DNA of 64,000 bases from NCBI GenBank assembly GCA_007570785.1, contig ML660777.1, positions 6,076,511 through 6,140,510 of the forward strand, given 5' to 3'. This document shows, piece by piece, positions 23,217 through 34,464 of the stretch. Origin of the DNA: Antilocapra americana. Lineage: Eukaryota; Chordata; Mammalia; Artiodactyla; Antilocapridae. The notes below the pieces were generated by a model that worked only from the letters and a program-made list of their open reading frames with translations, did not search any database and had not been told where the DNA came from. Each line of letters begins with the position of its first letter. Position 1 is the stretch's first letter. Position numbers and translations under genes: made by a program.

Positions 23217-23392
23217 ACTTTCCTTGTGGTTCAGTAGCTAAGGCTCTGTGCTCCCAACTCAGGTGGCCCAGATTCTATCTCTGGTCAGGAAACTATATAC
23301 CACACGCCTCAACTAAGGGTTTGCATGCGGCAACTCAAGATCTCGCACGCTGCAACTAAGACCCAGCATGACCAAATCCATAAATATATATT
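23217..23392 (+). mobile_element. CHR/tRNA-type SINE (artiodactyl)
   Basis: It starts 'gggactttccttgtggttcag', then 'gctctgtgctcccaactcag' and 'gattctatctctggtcagg', and ends in an A-rich tail near 23,390. It lies within the L2-derived stretch and so is younger than it. Confidence 0.75.
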
Positions 23393-23559
23393 TAAAAAAC
23401 CTGACCACTATGGATGGTGGCATTATTAATTGTATACAGACTACAGGAGAAGCAAATTTGGTGGCTAATGAGAAAAAAAATCTGTTTGGTTTTGGACACG
23501 CTGAGATTCAGGAACCTTCAGGCCCTCTCGTGGGAATGGAGATACTGTAGGGCGTTTGA

Positions 23560-24130
23560 GAATATGTTGTGGATTAGAACTTTAGAGTGAGGTAGTTCAG
23601 ACCACAAGTGTGGGTGAGACTCCACAGGATGAGTTCAAGGGGTCATGGAAGTGAGTTAAGGGGATGGGCCAGAGATTCAAGGCAGCAGGGAGTGGTGAGA
23701 ACTATGCAAATGTCCAGCAACCTCTATTTAGTTCCAACTAATTAGCTAAGCAGAAGTGTTGGTCTAGTGTTGTCAAATCTTTCTATGTTTTAAAAGAACC
23801 TGGAAAATCTAAATGAATAAGTGAAAAGTTCTGCTTTTAAATACTGTTTCTTAAATTTGCCTAAAATATTGTGGAACCCAAATTGAATATATCTGTGGAC
23901 TATATCCAGTTTGTAGGCTCCTACTTTGAGAACTCTGAAGAAGACTGAAGCCAGAAAACAGTGGATAAAACTCTGGGAGCTCCAACACTTAAGGGTCAAT
24001 ATGAGAAGGTGTCAACAGCATGATGTAAGGTCTAAAATGAGGCCACAAAATATGACCAATGGAAGTCAGTTGGTGAATTAGCCTGTGAATTATTGTAATA
24101 GTAGAGTTGAAGTAAGAGTTGGATTAAAGA
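23560..24130 (-). mobile_element. L2 LINE remnant (right part)
   Basis: It contains 'gagctccaacacttaagggt' and 'ttgtaatagtagagttgaag', which echo the L2 wording gcactccaacatttagaggtc read in the same direction. Very diverged. Confidence 0.45.
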
Positions 24131-24208
24131 ACGTTGAGACTATTTTTTCGAGACCAGCCTCATAAATATTTTTTTTTTCACAGAAGAAATTTAGTAACTC
24201 CTACCTGA

Positions 24209-24414
24209 GGCTTCCCTGGTGGCTCAGACAGTAAAGCGTCTACAATGCAGGAGACCCGGGTTCAATCCCTCGGTCGGGAAGATCTCCTGGAGAAGGAAAT
24301 GGCAATCCACTCCAGTATTCTCGCCTGGAAAATCCCATGGACGGAGAAGCCAGGAGGCTACAGTCAGTCCGTGGGGTCGCAAAGAGTCCAACACAACTGA
24401 GCGACTTCACTTCA
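24209..24414 (+). mobile_element. Bov-tA SINE
   Basis: Complete copy starting 'ggcttccctggtggctcag' and ending 'actgagcgacttcacttcac', a Bov-tA2-like tail. It has low divergence, with CpGs still present in 'cccgggttcaatccctcggtc'. No clear flanking duplication. Confidence 0.92.
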
Positions 24415-24416
24415 CC

Positions 24417-25236
24417 TTATTTTTAGCTTTTGAGAACACAGTGTACATTTCTTGCTCCTTTCATGGGTCTGTGCTCAAACTGAGGGTGTATGTGGTTCTA
24501 TGGTCCTCAGACACTTGGATCTTCCTGCTTCTTAGAGTTCAAGGGGTGCAAACAAAAGATATCAAATAAACGATAAGCATAATTTATTTATACCAATCAA
24601 TTATATGTAAGTTTATGCAAAGAATCAATAAAAAGAATACATTGCAACAGTTTATGAACACTGCTCCAGACAGAATCACTGCAACTTCACATATTCAGCA
24701 ACAATAAAATTTACACAAAACATTCATTTTTCCTAAGACTCTCTAAGACCTCCAGAGAGGAAGCTCATCAAAGGCCAAGAAAGCTGAAGTCTGTAGCATC
24801 TATACTTGTCAATTGACAATTTAGTAATTAATCACCAGTCACACCTGTATTTTTCTATGTTCTAAAACCAGAAAGACGAAAAAGTGTCCAATGCAACTGA
24901 AACTGTTTTTGCCCATGAATAGGGAAGAAGTGCTGCTTTGTGTGCATGTTTGTGTGTGTCTATAAACATGAATGAAAAACTTTATTTCCTCATGAGTTTA
25001 TGCCAATCAGCAGGACTCTGCAAGCTGGTTTCATGCTCCATGAACAAAGCTGCATTCTCAGCGTCAAGCTTAAATGGCAGTCAGAAGTAACTCTTCTCTG
25101 GAAATAAATGCAGAGTCTCTAGGGACTCACTGAAGCCAAAGTGCAGGGAAGCTTCCCATATGAGTAGAAAGTTAAAGGAATGAAGAAAAGTCTGTTGCCC
25201 ATAGATGTCTCCACCCTGTAACCATAATCCCCTTTA
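24417..25236. other. Unique sequence
   Basis: No gene or repeat recognised. Confidence 0.45.
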
Positions 25237-25245
25237 AATTCCATG

Positions 25246-25461
25246 TGGACTGGACTGTGTGCTCAGTCATATCCGACTCTTTGCAACACCATGGACTGTA
25301 GCCTGCCAGGCTCCTCTGTCCATGGAATTTTCCAGGCAGGAACACTAGAGTGGGTTGCCATTTCCTTCTCCAGGGAATTTTCATGACCCAGGGATCAAAC
25401 CTACATCTCCTGCATTGGCAGGCAAATTCTTTACCACTAGGCCACTTGGTAAGCCCCACTG
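25246..25461 (-). mobile_element. Bov-tA SINE
   Basis: Reverse copy from the 3' end ('gtgtgctcagtcatatccg') to the head ('ggccacttggtaagcccc'). Flanks aattccatg (25,237-25,245) and aatttcatg (25,462-25,470) form a 9-bp duplication with one mismatch. Confidence 0.9.
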
Positions 25462-25470
25462 AATTTCATG

Positions 25471-26084
25471 GGATTTCACTAATTGTAGATCAATAGAGGT
25501 TAACAAGATTAAAATACAAAATCCCAGTCAGGAAAAAGCAATGATTCACACTTCGAGTTTGATTAGGTGGTTTTTCTATTTATACTTCTTTGAGATCAGC
25601 AGATGTGAGAGAATGTGAGTTTGATGGAAAAGGAAACTGGAGAAAAAACAGTGATCATTTGGAAGCGGAGAGACTTTAGACAAGGCAGGGAGAAGTCAGT
25701 CAGCAGAGAAGACAGCAGATTCCTGGGGAGCAGGGAAGGGGAGATCTGGATAAGGATGCAAAGAGTGTTAGAAGACAGAGGATAAGAACCAAGAAACTGA
25801 AGTGAAATCTGAGTAGTGAAGATGAATTTGATTTATGATCCATTGCCATGTGACTCTCCTTGTGATTAGGTGGTGAAGTGCTTTTCCTGGTGGTAATTTA
25901 ACTGGCAGCTGCCTGGGTTGGGGTGGAGGATAGTGAGCGTAGCAGAGGGGAGTGATTTATCCCATCCAGAGATTCTGGGCTAAAGTGAAAGTGAGAAAGA
26001 ATCCAATTAAAATATCTCACATTAATGAAGAGACCATGGTAGTTGAAGGATGAATTATCAGAGCACTTCCACAGAAGTCATTTC
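25471..26084. other. Unique sequence
   Basis: Purine-rich in part (25,600-25,800). No gene or repeat recognised. Confidence 0.45.
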
Positions 26085-26175
26085 TTTTTTTAATTTTATT
26101 TTTTAAATCTTATTTTTAATTGAAGTGTAATTGCTTTATAGTATTGTTTTGGTTTCTACCAAACTTCAACATGAA
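26085..26175 (-). mobile_element. L1 3' end fragment
   Basis: 'tttttaattgaagtgtaattgc' to 'caacatgaatcagccatagg' matches the reverse complement of the L1 3' terminus that is present in + orientation at 27,310-27,370. Confidence 0.7.
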
Positions 26176-26276
26176 TCAGCCATAGGTTTATCATTTCTAA
26201 CATCTTCATTGGAGAGGGATGTTTCTCAGACCTGATTTCTCCATTTGACTAAACTTAAATTGAAACTCTGTATATG

Positions 26277-26713
26277 TTGTTGCTATTCAGTTGTTCAGCC
26301 ATGTTTGACTCTTAATGACCCTATGGACTGCAGGAAGCCAGCCTTCCCTGTCCTTCACTACCTTCTGGAGTTTTCTCAGACTCACATCCATTGAATCGAT
26401 GATGCCATCCAACCATCTCATCCTCTGTCCTCCCCTTCTCCTCCTGCCCTCAATCTTTCCCAGCATCAGGGTCCTTTCTAATGAGTCAGCTCTTCACATC
26501 AGGTGGCCAAGGCATTGGAACTTCAGCTTCATTATCAGTCCTTCCAATGAATATTCAGGACTGATTTGATCACCTTGCAGTCTAAGGGAGTCTCAAGAGT
26601 CTTCTCCAACACCACAGTTCAAAAGCATCAATTCTTGGGCACTCAGCATTCTTTATGGTCCAACTCTCACAGCCATACATTACTACTGGAAAAACCATAG
26701 CTTTGACTATGTG
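26277..26713 (-). mobile_element. BovB fragment with 12-bp target-site duplication
   Basis: Reverse-oriented BovB 3' end ('gttgctattcagttgttcag' to 'aaaaaccatagctttgact'). Flanks actctgtatatg (26,265-26,276) and actctgtgtatg (26,714-26,725) differ at one base. The 84-codon + frame is antisense to the BovB frame and not a gene. Confidence 0.92.
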
Positions 26714-26974
26714 ACTCTGTGTATGTACATCCATCCATATAAATATATATGTATATAATTATGATAGCTAATACAATGTAATTATACAATTACTCTTACT
26801 TGTAACCTGACTTGAATTTATCAGAGATTATTTTTTATAGGTGACTATAGTTGTGTTAGTTCTTGGATTTTAAATGTATTTACTACAATTTTTATGTCAG
26901 GGAAGAAGTTAAAAACTGGTGCTCAATTATCTTTAATATCTTATATTCACAAACTGATTTACAGTGCCTTTTTA

Positions 26975-27371
26975 CCTATTATCCAGAGTGAAGTAAGCCA
27001 GAAGGAAAAACAAAAATACAGTATTCTAATGCATATGTATGGAATTTAGAAAGATGGTAATGAGAACCCTGCATGTGAGACAGCAAAAGAAATGCAGATG
27101 TATAGAACAGTCTCGTGGACTCTGTGGAAGAGGGCAAGGGTGGGATGATATGGGAGAATGGCATTAAAACATGTAAATTATCATATGTGAAATCAATCGC
27201 CAGCCCAGGTCTGATGCTCGGGGCTGGTGCACTGGGATGACGCAGGGAGAGGGAATCAGGAGGGAGGAGGGAGGGGGGTTCTGGAGGGGGAACATATGTA
27301 TACCCTTGGCGGATTCATGTCAATGTATGGCAAAACCAACACAATAAAGTAAAGAAAATTAAAAAAAAAAA
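26975..27371 (+). mobile_element. Ruminant L1 3' end with poly(A)
   Basis: It starts at 'tatccagagtgaagtaagcc' in late ORF2, continues through the G-rich 3' UTR ('gggaggagggaggggggttctgg', 27,262-27,284) and 'ccaacacaataaagt', and ends in (A)11. It corresponds to the left 300-400 bases of the copy at 2696-3389 in opposite orientation. The A tail is intact, so this is a relatively recent insertion. No convincing flanking repeat beyond a few bases. Confidence 0.88.
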
Positions 27372-27404
27372 TACTGAACAGTGAAAAGACATTTAATCTT
27401 TCAA

Positions 27405-27540
27405 GCTTTACAAATTCCCTGAGGAAGACATTAGTATTTCTATTTTACTAAAAGAAAAAGAAACCAAGGAGCAGATAAGTTGAATAATTAGATTGCCTAA
27501 CCCCAAGGCAGCGCTGGCCTCTGAGCCAAAAATCTGGACA
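27405..27540 (-). mobile_element. MIR-like remnant
   Basis: 'tttctattttactaaaagaa' followed by 'aagttgaataattagattgcc' resembles the reverse MIR core. Low certainty. Confidence 0.4.
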
Positions 27541-27764
27541 CTGGTATCAGGATATCCATTTGATGGGCTTCAGGATCATTCTCATCACTGTAGAAAGGGA
27601 AGAACGACTTCCCTCTCCACCCTGTTTGTGACTCTGAGCTATTTATTCCCATGAGATGTTCAGAGGGCACCTGGAGGAGGCAAGCATTTAGTAAATAGCC
27701 TTATTAAGGTAAACAAATACCATTTAGAAGGTCCAGAGTTTGATTAAAATTATAACTACTGGGA

Positions 27765-27897
27765 CTTTCCTGGTGGTCCGGTGGTTCAAACTTCACCTTC
27801 CAATACAGGAAATGTGATTTTGGCCCCAGGCAGGGAGCTAAGACCCCACATACCTTGCGGCCAAAAAAAACCAATATGTTAAAAAAAAAAAAAGAAG
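27765..27897 (+). mobile_element. CHR-type SINE, short form
   Basis: tRNA-like 'gggactttcctggtggtccgg' through 'gggagctaagaccccacat' and a doubled A-rich tail (27,864-27,895). Same family as 23,217-23,392 and 50,018-50,158. Confidence 0.8.
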
Positions 27898-28878
27898 TAA
27901 TATTGTAACACACTCAACGAGGACTTTAAAAATGGTCCACATCAAGAAAAATCTTCTAAAAGAATAAAATTATAACTATTGACTTGTTAAAGAGTAAAGT
28001 AGAACCCCAGCTTTCTGACAAGTTGTCTATCCACGTGTTTCTATAGTACCTATGGTGGAGGCCTGGCAAATCTTGTCTTCACATTTGTTGTGAAAGAGAA
28101 AATTCAGCTCACTGTCTTGCTCTGAAGATTCAGTAAAATCAAATGAAGTAAAGAGTGTGACTAAATACAATAAAAATGGAAGAACTCTGTGTCAGATATG
28201 AAAACTCAAGGAGACCCATGATATTCTTACATTGCTGTTTCTCTTAAGCTTCTCAAGGCATGCTAAATTTTTGCAAAAAAAAGTCAGGAGGTTTAGAAAC
28301 CACACAGAGAAACATTCCTTGGAAAGAGGAACTCTTCAATGGTCTAAGATTACAGATCCTTGAATTGGAATGGTATGCAGTTGAGTTTTCCATTCACAGT
28401 TCCAGGAAAAAATGGGATTTTTTTTTTCCCATTAAGAATACTGTTATTTAGTTATTTTGAAGTATACAGTGCATACATGCTTTTTTTCTAAAACCACTAG
28501 ATTTCACAAGAAGCACACATTTGAGTATTTCAAACCTTCTCTGTTGACTTTAGATTAGACCTGAGACTCAACTGTAGAAAAGATTTCAGCTACAGGACAG
28601 AAGCAGAGGCATCCATCATATGGCTCATAAAGTGCTTAAATTTATTATTTACTTCTTGAGAATGACTCAGCATTCATATTTATAATAAAAAAATGCTACA
28701 TAAGAACTGCCAGTAAACATTGGAAAGGCTGAACTTTCTAGATACACTTCAGTAATTATTCTATCCTGAGGAAACTTTTCTTAAGTCTTGATAGCAAAGA
28801 GAAAAGTGCTTTAAAACTTTAAAAGAATCTTAATTAAATAAAAATTAATTAGAGCACTGCCCTTTAAATCAATTTTCC
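27898..28878. other. Unique AT-rich sequence
   Basis: No gene recognised. The end, 28,880-28,925, carries a MIR-like piece ('gagttgcttaagttctctaaac') cut by the next Bov-tA. Confidence 0.45.
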
Positions 28879-28926
28879 TTTTGCTCTACCCAAGTGAGTT
28901 GCTTAAGTTCTCTAAACCTCAGTTTG

Positions 28927-29151
28927 CTGTTTTAGTTGCTAAGTTGTGTCCAACACTTTGACAACCCCGTGGATGGTAGCCTGTCAGCTCCTCTGTCCAC
29001 GGGATTTCCCAGGCAAGAATACTGGAGTAGGTTGCCATTCATTTCCAAGAATACTGGAATGGGTTGTCAGGCGATCTTCCTGACATAGGGATCAAACTCT
29101 TGTCTCCTGCTTGGCAGGCAGATTCCTTACCACTGAGCCATCTGGGAAGGA
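28927..29151 (-). mobile_element. Bov-tA SINE with internal duplication
   Basis: Reverse copy from 'ttgctaagttgtgtccaac' to 'gccatctgggaagg'. The segment 'aagaatactggagtaggttg' recurs about 30 bases later as 'aagaatactggaatgggttg', so part of the body is duplicated in tandem. Confidence 0.9.
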
Positions 29152-29317
29152 AACTGGTAACAGCCCAACCAAAAGTATATTCAGTTGCAAATAAAAAATA
29201 CTCAGCTCAAAATGGCAAAATGGAACAAAAAGAATGCACTGACCCTCCAGGATTAGCCTTATATTGGTGTGTCTGGATTCTGGTTTAAATGTTGTCATTG
29301 AGGACTCAGTCATTGCT

Positions 29318-29672
29318 ACAGACTAAAACTTTTTGTCCCCCCGCAAAACTCATATGTTGAAATTTAATTGTCAATGTGATGGTATTTGGAGGTGTGGTTT
29401 GGGGGAGGTGATTAGGTCATGAAATTCATGAGGTGACCTCATAAGAGAGACTCTACAGAGCACCCCTGCCCTGCCCTTCCTTCCAGGTAAGGACACATCA
29501 AGGATATGACGTCCATGAACTAGGAAGCAGACTCTCACCAGACAGCAATCAGCCAAGCAACTTAATCTTAGACTTCTCATCCTCGAGAACTAAGAGAAAA
29601 TTAATTTCTGTTGTTTATAAGTTACCCAGTTTATGGTATTCTGTTATAGCAGCCCAAATAGACTAAGAGACT
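29318..29672 (+). mobile_element. MLT1-like (MaLR) LTR
   Basis: Recognisable MLT1 order: 'aaaactcatatgttgaaat', 'aatgtgatggtatttggagg', 'ggtgattaggtcatgaaatt', 'aattaatttctgttgtttata' and 'tagcagcccaaatagacta'. A solo LTR of an ancient non-autonomous retroelement, non-coding. Confidence 0.82.
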
Positions 29673-29679
29673 ATGCCAA

Positions 29680-30515
29680 GACTAATGCCTTGACTCTGCT
29701 TTCTCCTGTTAGACCCAGTTCTCAGGCAGGTTCTATGGGGTGAGATGGCCTCCAACAACTGTAGCTTATATCCATGAACTTCAGAAACAGAAGGTCTATT
29801 TCTCAATTGTTGCAACAGTAGTCAAATCATCAATTGGCAATGACTCTGATTAGTATGATTCGGAGGTTGTGATTGTTTCTGAATCACTCCTTTCAATAAG
29901 GTAGTTTTGAAGTGTTATTGGCCGGGACTAGGCCATATGCCCTTCCCATAAATTAGAGGTAGAGCCAACTCCACCCAGCAGTTCCTCATAGAAAATCTGG
30001 ATGCTATGATGACACATAGAATATATTAAGTGACTGTGATGATAATGTAATATATGTACATAAGATATTATGCAAACATAAGGATTCTTATTATGCCAGA
30101 TGTTGGTATTTCTAACAGACTATTTATTGTTCAATAATGACATTTGAGATTTTGTAACTTGAAACATCTGAGTTCTATATCTCTTGAAGGTCTCTGTTTC
30201 AGTTTGCCAAATTCTCCCCTGTAATTATGGTGGCAAATTCTCTTAGAGCTGAGAAAGGAGAAAAGAGCCACTAAGTATTATTACCTTTTGCATAAGGATC
30301 TGAATTTCTCTAGAAGAATTAGTAAGCCTTTGGCATCCATGTAACAAAGTGTGTTAAATGAGTAGGAGAAAATAGTATGATCTTATTTTGCAGTTACAAA
30401 ATACTGCAAATGATTCATTCTTTGAACAGTAAATCTGTGTGGAAGCACAAATGCTGATGACTGGTATTGTATATTTATTTATGCACTTACCTGAAAACTA
30501 GCTGTCTGTGAATTG
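29680..30515. other. Unique or unassigned sequence
   Basis: 29,720-29,990 has the look of another old LTR-type repeat but I cannot place it. The remainder shows nothing. Confidence 0.35.
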
Positions 30516-30519
30516 TTGT

Positions 30520-30875
30520 AGAGACTGGCTAGATGGCCATCGATCCTTGTTCCCATTTCTAGGCAGACATAGGATCAGATTTAACAGCCTGTTTGCATTG
30601 GGCTGAGACCATGTGACTCTGTTTGATCAATGGAATGTGGGCAGAGTTGGTTTAATCTGCTTGAGGCCTAATCCTTAAAATATCTTGAGCAACTCTTCAG
30701 CCCTATCATCAAATGTGACACCCTCAGAAGTCATATCTCTTAAGATAGCTTTTTAAATCTTAAAAAGATAGATTTTTAAGATTGTAGGAGCCTCAATCAT
30801 TGAGCTAGTAGGAGCTCTGACAAGGGAAAACCACTAGATCAACTTTGAAATATTTCAAAAGACAGTGAATTTTTA
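30520..30875. mobile_element. Possible ancient LTR-type repeat
   Basis: Phrases such as 'gggctgagaccatgtgactctg', 'tcaatggaatgtgggcagag' and 'gacagtgaatttttattgta' resemble old MLT1-related terminal repeats. Contains the perfect hairpin at 30,756-30,783. Family and orientation uncertain. Confidence 0.4.
30756..30783. repeat. Perfect 11-bp inverted repeat, 6-base loop
   Basis: Arm aatcttaaaaa (30,756-30,766), loop gataga, arm tttttaagatt (30,773-30,783). AT-rich, so it could form a cruciform or hairpin; no known function. Confidence 0.9.
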
Positions 30876-30879
30876 TTGT

Positions 30880-31340
30880 ATTAAGTCTATGATTTGGGGA
30901 TTTTTTTTTTACAACTAACTTAATAGAATGAGCAAGTCTAGGAAAAAAAAAGTCAATGTCACTAATAATAACACTGCTTCACATCCAGCAAATTTATGTA
31001 GAACTACATGAATTTACAATAACAGCAATTGATTCAGGCTTCTCCAGACCTTAGAGGAAGTTTTTCTTGTCTTTTCTAGCTTCAGAATGAAAACAGCTGT
31101 AGAAATTGTTACCAAATTTGACTCCTTTATTTATGCATTTTTTAAAACATAAAAATACTATGCACCAAGGTTTTGCCAAAAATTGAGTCTGCATCTACAA
31201 ACTCTCACATAAAAAAGATATACAAATTGAATCCATTATCTTTCCCTATAACTTTGAAGGACATCATCAATCTAATCAGCCAGGCCAAAAATACAGGATC
31301 ACTCTTAATTCTTATTTCTCTTTAACTGGGTCCTGTAGAC
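30880..31340. other. Unique AT-rich sequence
   Basis: Nothing recognised. Confidence 0.45.
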
Positions 31341-31341
31341 C

Positions 31342-31560
31342 TTGTTGTTGTTGATTAGCCTCTCAGTCACATCTGACTCATTTGCGACCCCATGGGCTGT
31401 AGCCCATCAGGCTCCTCTGTCCATGGAATTCTCCAGTTAAGAATGCCGGAATGCGTAGCCATTCCCTTGTCCAGGGGATCTTCCCTGACCCAGGGGAAGT
31501 CTCCAAGTCTCCTGCATTGTAGGCAGATTCTTTACTGTCTGAATCACCAGGGAGGCTCTC
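31342..31560 (-). mobile_element. Bov-tA SINE
   Basis: Reverse copy from 'ttgttgttgattagcctctc' to 'gaatcaccagggaggctc'. It sits directly left of an old L1. Confidence 0.9.
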
Positions 31561-31639
31561 CATAGTTCTTTAATCTGTATATTTCTCTCCTTTCTCATCA
31601 CCACTCTTTGGAAACCTTTGTGACTTTGGATTAGACAAG

Positions 31640-32460
31640 GATTTCTTAGATACGACAAAGGCATTATCCATAAAAGAGGAAATAGACAAGCTGAACTTCA
31701 TCAAAAGAGAAAGAAAAACAAGCCAAAGACAGAGAGAAAATATTTGTAAATCAGATAACTGATAAAAATTCTATCCAGAATATTTAAAGAACTCTCAAAA
31801 CTCAACAATAAGAAATAATTCATTTTTTAATAAATGGGTCAAAGTTCCCAATAGACACTTCACAGCTAATCAACATATGAAATGATCTCAGAGACATAAT
31901 TCATTAGAGAAAGGCAAGTTAAAACCACAATACGGTGCCACTAGGGACCTATTACAATGGTTAAAATTAAAGGACTGACCATACCCAGTGTTGGCAAGGA
32001 TGTGGCAGAATAAGAATTCTCATAAACTGCCAATGGGAATACAAAATACTTGGAAAATATTTTGACAGTTTCTTAAGAAGTTAAATATATACCAACCACA
32101 TGATCCAGCCATTTTCAGTCAGTTCAGTTCAGTCGCTCAGTCATGTCCGACTCTTTGAGACCCCATGAACCGCAGCATGCCAGGCCTCCCTGTCCATCAC
32201 CCACTTGTGGAGTCCACACAAACCGAGCCCTAGATATTTACTCAAGAGAAATAATACCATGTATCTATTCCAAAACCTCTACATGAATGTTCATGGAAGC
32301 TTTATTTGTAATAAATCTAAAACTACAAACCATTTAAATGTCCATTAACAGGTGAATGGATAAAAATGAAAATACAATCAGCATTGACAAATAATGAACT
32401 ACTGATGTATGTGACAACACAAAACAATATTAATATCCATGGAAAATGCTTTACAGTTTG
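31640..32460 (+). mobile_element. Old L1 ORF2/3' region, split by a Bov-A2 fragment
   Basis: Sense L1 sequence: 'cataaaagaggaaatagaca', 'gtcaaagttcccaatagac', 'acccagtgttggcaaggatg', 'ctgccaatgggaatacaaaat', then after the insertion 'tttactcaagagaaataata' and 'aacaggtgaatggataaa'. It covers late ORF2 with many stops. Interrupted at 32,117-32,222. Confidence 0.82.
32117..32222 (-). mobile_element. Bov-A2/BovB 3' fragment inside L1
   Basis: Begins with the GTTCA-unit tail ('cagtcagttcagttcagtcg'), then 'ccatgaaccgcagcatgcc' and 'ccatcacccacttgtgga', and stops abruptly. A short 5'-truncated copy that splits the L1. Confidence 0.88.
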
Positions 32461-32491
32461 CTAACAGTATGAATTTCCTAAATATATCATG

Positions 32492-32850
32492 CTGTGAACT
32501 GAATATATCCTTCCACAAATTCACATGTTGAAGCCTTAATTATGAATGTGGTGGTATTTGGAGGTAAAAGTCTTTGGGAGGCAATCAGTTCAAGAGGGTA
32601 GAGCCCCTATGAATGGTGTTAGTGCCTTTATAAGAAAAGACACAAAAGAGATGACCTCTCTCTGTGTCATGTAAGGCTAAAGTAAGAAGGCATCCTTTGC
32701 AAACCAGGAAGAGGATGGAGCCAGGAACTGAATCAGGCAGCACCTTGATCTTGGACTTCCCAGCTTCCAAAACTGAAAATAAATTTCTGGTTTAAGCCAT
32801 CCAGTCTGTGGAATTTTTGTTGCAGCAGCCAGAATTGACTAAGATATATG
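32492..32850 (+). mobile_element. MLT1-like (MaLR) LTR
   Basis: 'cacatgttgaagccttaatt', 'gtggtggtatttggaggtaa', 'agcccctatgaatggtgtta', 'gatcttggacttcccagctt', 'ataaatttctggtttaagcc' and 'agcagccagaattgactaag' are the successive parts of an MLT1 LTR. Related to 29,318-29,672 in the same orientation, but their divergence argues for separate insertions. Confidence 0.82.
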
Positions 32851-32907
32851 GATAGAGTCATCTCAGGATAATGTCACTGTCATTTTGTAATGCTTACACA
32901 GTCTAGA

Positions 32908-33122
32908 CCAGGGGGCGACAATCTCTCTAGATGAAGGGCTATAGAGAAAATGTTTTAGGCTCAGAAGACCAGATTGTCGCTGTCACAACTATTCAGCTCT
33001 GACTTTAGACCCTGAAGGCAGCCACAGACAGTACATAAATGAATGGGGGTGGCAGGGACCCAACAAAACTTTATTTATGAAAACAGACAGTGAGTGGATT
33101 TGGCCCTCTAATTTAGATTATT
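32908..33122. mobile_element. hAT-like MER DNA-transposon remnant
   Basis: 'gaccagggggcgacaatctc', 'gaaaatgttttaggctcag', 'tgtcacaactattcagctct', 'acagtacataaatgaatggg', 'acaaaactttatttatgaaaac' and 'tggatttggccctct' follow the well-known short non-autonomous hAT repeat of mammals (full form GTCGGCAAACTTTTTCTGTA...). Family name uncertain. Confidence 0.65.
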
Positions 33123-33124
33123 AG

Positions 33125-34118
33125 CACTGACGTGAGTCTTTGAAAGTTCCCCTTCCTTGATGGGCTGGGTTGTACTGGCCATTTGCCTGACATTGATCCT
33201 GGGTGTCCAGAATGACATGGATGGATCTCAGCCATCTCTGTGGTGCCAAGAAGCCTGACTTATCTCGGGACTTTTCCAGTGTCAGTGAGCAGGTTCTGTA
33301 ACTCACAAGATGCCAAAAGTCCATGAGAAGTATGGTGGGTTAAATGTGACTGCAGTTTTCTTTGTCACCACCATGGACTGCTCCTCTTGAATCTGAGCTG
33401 GCCCTGAGATCACTAACCAGTAGAATGTGATGAAAGTGATACTGTACCAGTTCTGTGCCTAAACCTTAAAAGCATATTGGAATATTCTGATTTGATAAGT
33501 TGGGAGCCCTGAGCCACTATGTAAGTCACCTTCTTTTTCTATGAAGATACCATAAGGGGAGATCACATGGTAAACACATGTGAAGAGCTGGAGGTCCTGA
33601 GACAAGATGGAGAGAGAGAGAGAGAGAGAAAGACACACTCAACCATTCTATCATCCAAAGTTAAGTTCAGGTGTCATCCACCCCAATCGAGACATCAGAG
33701 TGGGCTGTCTGGGGTGTTCTAGCCAAGTCAAGCTACAGATAACTGCAGGCTCAGCTAACATTATGTGGAACAGAACTGCCTAGATTATCCCAGTCAACCA
33801 AAATAAATAAAAAGATACTAAGTTTAATTAGCTGAAACAAAGGGATAAAAACACTGAATGAGACTTCCACATGAATGAAGGAATCAGAGGTTAGTGACTC
33901 TTGAAGTAGATTCCATAAGATGCCTATAGGTGTCCACAAAATAAAAGCATAAGCGGTTCATGTTCAAATAAGATTGAAAATCACTTTGGGCATCAAAATT
34001 AAACATTTTTTTAACTGAAGAACTTCTCAGAGGTGTTTAAAGTGCACATTTAATAATAAACATCATGAAACTCCAAGAGGAAGATGCAAAATCTCCCTGT
34101 GACTTTTTAAAGGTGTAC
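33125..34118. other. Mostly unassigned sequence
   Basis: 33,360-33,790 vaguely resembles an ancient LTR-type repeat ('ggagatcacatggtaaacac', 'gagctggaggtcctgagaca'). A perfect (GA)n run occupies about 33,610-33,629. No gene. Confidence 0.35.
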
Positions 34119-34135
34119 TTATTCACATCCTGAGG

Positions 34136-34447
34136 GCTTGCTTCCCTGATAGCTCAGTTGGTAAAGAATCTGCATGCAATGGAGGAGACCCTGTTTCGAT
34201 TCCTGGGTTGGGAAGACCCACTGGAGGAGGGGTAAGCTACCCACTCCAGTATTCTTGGGCTTCCCTTATGGCTCAGCTGGTAAAGAATCCACCTGCAATG
34301 CAGGAGACCTGGGTTTGATCCCTGACTTGGGAAGAGCCCCTGGAGAAGGGAAAGGCTACCCACTCCAGTATTCTGGCCTGGAGAATTCCATAGACTGTAT
34401 AGACCATGGTGTCGCAGAGAGTCAGACATGACTGAGCGCCTTTCATT
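34136..34447 (+). mobile_element. Dimeric Bov-tA SINE with 17-bp target-site duplication
   Basis: A first monomer (34,136-34,257) stops at 'ccactccagtattctt' and a second full Bov-tA2-type monomer follows at once (34,258-34,447), ending 'actgagcgcctttcatt'. The pair as a whole is flanked by ttattcacatcctgagg (34,119-34,135) and ttattcacattctgagg (34,448-34,464), one mismatch in 17. The two units therefore arrived in a single insertion as a dimer. Confidence 0.92.
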
Positions 34448-34464
34448 TTATTCACATTCTGAGG

